From assembly GCA_046758065.1 (NCBI GenBank), contig JBHHZM010000068.1, positions 1-15,617 on the forward strand: a stretch of 15,617 nt of DNA, in the 5' to 3' direction. The notes beneath the pieces were generated by a model that saw nothing but the letters and a program-made list of their open reading frames with translations, did no database searches and was not told the origin of the DNA. Positions 12,939-15,617 of this stretch are shown here, piece after piece (positions within the stretch are counted from its first letter, which is position 1; every line of letters begins with the position of its first letter). Source of the DNA: JBHHZM01 sp046758065 (GTDB lineage Bacteria > Pseudomonadota > Alphaproteobacteria > JAAXGF01). The position numbers and the translations under genes are program-made.

Positions 12939-13409
12939 ATGTCTCGTCGACGCGCGGCTGAAAAACGCGAGGTTTTGCCCGACCCGAAATTCGGCGACGT
13001 GGTTGTCAACAAGTTCATGAATTCGCTCATGTATGCGGGCAGAAAATCGGTGGCCGAATCGATCCTTTACGGCGCTTTCGACCATATCGAGAAGCGCACG
13101 GGCCAGGACCCGGTAAAGGTGTTTCACGAGGCTCTCGACAACGTCAAGCCGGCGATCGAGGTGCGCTCGCGCCGGGTCGGCGGCGCCACTTATCAAGTGC
13201 CGATCGAGGTCCAGCCCGCCCGGCGCCAGGCGCTAGCCATCCGCTGGATCATCGGTATCTGCCGGAAGCGCGGTGAAAACACCATGACCGAACGACTTGC
13301 CGCCGAGCTGCTCGATGCGGCGAACAGCCGCGGCGCCGCGGTAAAAAAGCGTGAGGACACCCACCGCATGGCCGAGGCCAACAAGGCCTTTTCTCATTAC
13401 CGCTGGTAA
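12939..13409 (+). CDS. rpsG: 30S ribosomal protein S7
   Basis: This 156-residue protein has the usual S7 length. S7 nucleates assembly of the 30S head by binding the 3' domain of 16S rRNA and contacts the E site. It starts MSRRRAAEKREVLPDPKFGD and contains NKFMNSLMYAGRKSVAESIL, GGATYQVPIEVQPARRQALA and the tail AEANKAFSHYRW. AGGAGAG (12927-12933) overlaps the rpsL stop and lies five to seven bases before the ATG, so translation is probably coupled to rpsL. In E. coli S7 represses its operon by binding a long rpsL-rpsG spacer; here that spacer is 10 nt and cannot hold an equivalent site. Confidence 0.98.
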   Translation: MSRRRAAEKREVLPDPKFGDVVVNKFMNSLMYAGRKSVAESILYGAFDHIEKRTGQDPVKVFHEALDNVKPAIEVRSRRVGGATYQVPIEVQPARRQALAIRWIIGICRKRGENTMTERLAAELLDAANSRGAAVKKREDTHRMAEANKAFSHYRW

Positions 13410-13439
13410 CCGGCGCTTCGTCTCCCAAGGTTTCGCGAT

Positions 13440-15515
13440 ATGTCCCGAACCACACCGCTCGATCGCTATCGCAACATCGGCATCATGGCGCACATCGATG
13501 CCGGGAAGACGACGACGACCGAACGCATCCTTTACTATACCGGCCGTTCGTACAAGCTCGGCGAGGTGCACGAGGGCACCGCGACGATGGATTGGATGGA
13601 GCAGGAGCAGGAGCGGGGCATCACCATCACGTCGGCCGCAACCACCTGTTTCTGGCGCGATCATCTGATCAACATCATCGATACCCCGGGCCACGTCGAT
13701 TTCACCATCGAGGTCGAGCGAAGCCTGCGGGTGCTTGACGGTGCCGTCGCGGTTTTCGACTCGGTGGCCGGGGTCGAGCCCCAGTCGGAAACCGTCTGGC
13801 GCCAGGCCGACCGCTACGGCGTGCCGCGCATCTGTTTCGTCAACAAGATGGACCGTGTCGGGGCCAATTTCTTCCGCTGTGTCGAGATGATGGTCGATCG
13901 TCTTGGAGCGACGCCGATTGTCACGCAACTTCCCATCGGCAGCGAGTCGAAATACCTCGGCATCGTCGACCTGATCAAGATGCGGGCCGTGATCTGGAAG
14001 GACGAGACCCTTGGCGCCGAATTCTACGAGACCGAGATTCCGGACGAACTTGCCGCTCAGGCGGCCGACTATCGCTCCAAGCTCGTCGAGGCCGCGGTGG
14101 AACTCGATGACGATGCGCTCGAGTCATACCTTGGCGGCGAGGAGCCCGATGAGGCGACGATCCGGCGGTGTCTGCGCAAGGGGACGATCGAAGGTCTGTT
14201 CGTTCCGGTCCTCAACGGTTCCGCTTTCAAGAACAAGGGCGTGCAGCCGCTGCTCGACGCCGTGGTCGACTATCTGCCGTCGCCTGCCGACGTGCCCGCG
14301 ATCCGTGGCGTCAAGGCCGGCAGCGACGAAGAGGTGCTGCGCCGGTCAAGCGACGACGAACCGTTCGCAGGGCTTGCCTTCAAGGTGATGACCGACCCCT
14401 ACGTCGGTACGCTGACGTTCGTGCGCGTCTATTCGGGGGTGCTCGAAAGCGGCGGTCAGGTAATGAACACGGTCAAGAACCGGCGCGAGCGCGTCGGCCG
14501 CATGCTCTTGATGCACGCGAACAGTCGCGAAGACATCAAGAAGACGCGCGCCGGCGATATCGTCGCGCTCGCCGGACTCAAGGGCACGAGCACGGGGGAT
14601 ACCCTGTCGGATCCGGCCAAGCCCGTTGTGCTCGAGCGCATAGCCTTTCCCGAGCCGGTCATTGAGATCGCGGTCGAGCCCAAGACCAAGAACGACCAGG
14701 AAAAGATGAGCACTGCCCTAGCGCGCCTCGCCGAAGAGGATCCGTCGTTTCGCGTCACGGTCGATTCCGAAAGCGGCCAGACGATCATCAAGGGGATGGG
14801 CGAACTCCACCTCGAGATCATCGTCGATCGGCTGCGCCGCGAGTTCAAGGTCGACGCCGGCGTAGGCGCGCCGCAGGTCGCCTATCGCGAGACGATCGGC
14901 CGCGCCACCACCGTCGATTACACTCACAAGAAGCAGACGGGCGGCGCCGGCCAGTATGCCCGCATCAAGATCAAGATCGAGCCGCTCGAGCCGGGCTCGG
15001 GTATCGAATTCGAGAGCAAGGTCGTCGGCGGCGCGGTGCCCAGGGAATTCATTCCGGCGGTGAAGAAAGGCGTCGAAGGCGCGGCCAGCGCCGGCGTCAT
15101 CGCCGGATTCCCGATGATCGACTTCAGGGTCTCCCTGGTCGACGGCGATCATCACGACGTCGATTCGAGCGCGCTCGCTTTCGAGATTGCTGCCCGTGCC
15201 GCGTTGCGCGAGGCCGTGTTGAGCGCCGGGCCGAAACTGCTCGAGCCGATGATGCGGGTGGAAGTGGTGACGCCGGAGGAGTACATGGGCGACGTGATGG
15301 GCGACCTCCTCGCCCGTCGCGGTCACATCAGCGGGTTGGAGCCGCGCGGCAACGCCCAGGTCGTCAGAGCCATGGTGCCGCTGGCTACGATGTTCGGTTA
15401 TGTCAACAATTTACGGTCGATGAGCCAAGGACGGGCGACCTTCACGATGCATTTCGACCACTACGAACCGGTGCCCCAGATGGTGTCGGAAGAGGTGCGG
15501 GCCAAGCTCGCGTGA
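13440..15515 (+). CDS. fusA: Elongation factor G
   Basis: This 691-residue protein has the normal length of EF-G, the GTPase that drives translocation of tRNAs and mRNA and takes part in ribosome recycling. The G1 P-loop is AHIDAGKTTTTERI (residues 17-30). The switch I threonine lies in RGITITSAATT (59-69). G3 is DTPGHVDF (81-88) with catalytic-type H85, and G4 is NKMD (135-138). Later domains show GMGELHLEIIVDRLRREF (domain III), HKKQTGGAGQYARIKI (domain IV) and PEEYMGDVMGDLLARRGHI (domain V). The ATG at 13440 has a modest CAAGG site nine bases upstream. It follows rpsG by 30 nt and precedes tuf by 48 nt, the classic str order. Confidence 0.98.
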   Translation: MSRTTPLDRYRNIGIMAHIDAGKTTTTERILYYTGRSYKLGEVHEGTATMDWMEQEQERGITITSAATTCFWRDHLINIIDTPGHVDFTIEVERSLRVLDGAVAVFDSVAGVEPQSETVWRQADRYGVPRICFVNKMDRVGANFFRCVEMMVDRLGATPIVTQLPIGSESKYLGIVDLIKMRAVIWKDETLGAEFYETEIPDELAAQAADYRSKLVEAAVELDDDALESYLGGEEPDEATIRRCLRKGTIEGLFVPVLNGSAFKNKGVQPLLDAVVDYLPSPADVPAIRGVKAGSDEEVLRRSSDDEPFAGLAFKVMTDPYVGTLTFVRVYSGVLESGGQVMNTVKNRRERVGRMLLMHANSREDIKKTRAGDIVALAGLKGTSTGDTLSDPAKPVVLERIAFPEPVIEIAVEPKTKNDQEKMSTALARLAEEDPSFRVTVDSESGQTIIKGMGELHLEIIVDRLRREFKVDAGVGAPQVAYRETIGRATTVDYTHKKQTGGAGQYARIKIKIEPLEPGSGIEFESKVVGGAVPREFIPAVKKGVEGAASAGVIAGFPMIDFRVSLVDGDHHDVDSSALAFEIAARAALREAVLSAGPKLLEPMMRVEVVTPEEYMGDVMGDLLARRGHISGLEPRGNAQVVRAMVPLATMFGYVNNLRSMSQGRATFTMHFDHYEPVPQMVSEEVRAKLA

Positions 15516-15563
15516 ACGCGGGACGCGGATAGCAGCGACGCGGACGACTCGGAGATCGGTACG

Positions 15564-15617
15564 ATGGCGAAGGCGAAGTTTGAGCGAACCAAGCCGCATT
15601 GCAATGTTGGCACGATT
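15564..15617 (+). CDS. tuf: Elongation factor Tu, N-terminal start only (partial)
   Basis: The last 54 bases encode MAKAKFERTKPHCNVGTI, the well-known start of EF-Tu (most have HVNVGTI or CNVGTI here). The frame runs off the window edge. GGAG (15551-15554) is nine bases before the ATG. It is the fourth gene of the str operon and the second tuf in the neighbourhood. The 48-nt spacer after fusA has an 8-nt direct repeat, GACGCGGA (15522-15529 and 15537-15544), and no clear promoter, so it is probably cotranscribed with fusA. Confidence 0.96.
   Translation, partial: MAKAKFERTKPHCNVGTI

Overview
This window is a conserved chromosomal block of transcription and translation genes from a GC-rich bacterium. 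It is very probably an alphaproteobacterium. The gene order is tuf(end) - tRNA-Trp(CCA) - secE - nusG - rplK - rplA - rplJ - rplL - rpoB - rpoC - rpsL - rpsG - fusA - tuf(start), with every gene on the + strand. A tuf copy at each end, tRNA-Trp just before secE, the L10 N-terminus MDRSQK and the RpoB rifampicin-region residues (QTNPL, RRLSAL) all fit Alphaproteobacteria. I cannot place it lower than class; a Rhodospirillales-like lineage is a guess.

Layout. Positions 1-45 hold the last codons of one EF-Tu gene, followed by a 116-nt spacer and tRNA-Trp (162-237). secE and nusG (282-1020) encode a translocon subunit and a transcription factor. rplK and rplA (1106-2237) encode the L11 and L1 proteins and follow a short leader packed with hairpins. 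A 325-nt untranslated leader (2238-2562) then carries a structure that looks like the L10 autoregulatory site, ahead of rplJ and rplL (2563-3519), the ribosomal stalk genes. rpoB and rpoC (3654-12255) encode the two catalytic RNA polymerase subunits. After rpoC there is a hairpin, then the only convincing sigma70-type promoter in the window (12344-12372). A long leader with tandem hairpins follows, then the str operon: rpsL, rpsG, fusA and the beginning of a second tuf (12557-15617).

The genes work together in making ribosomes and RNA polymerase and in translocation and elongation, and the intergenic RNA structures are where ribosomal-protein feedback control would be expected. No mobile elements, CRISPR arrays, pseudogenes or accessory genes were seen, and no new multi-gene system. 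The most unusual item is a 76-residue insert in RpoB (DNA 4845-5072) that is absent at that point in E. coli beta. Next are the regulatory RNAs: the rplK, rplJ and rpsL leaders and the rplJ-rplL spacer.
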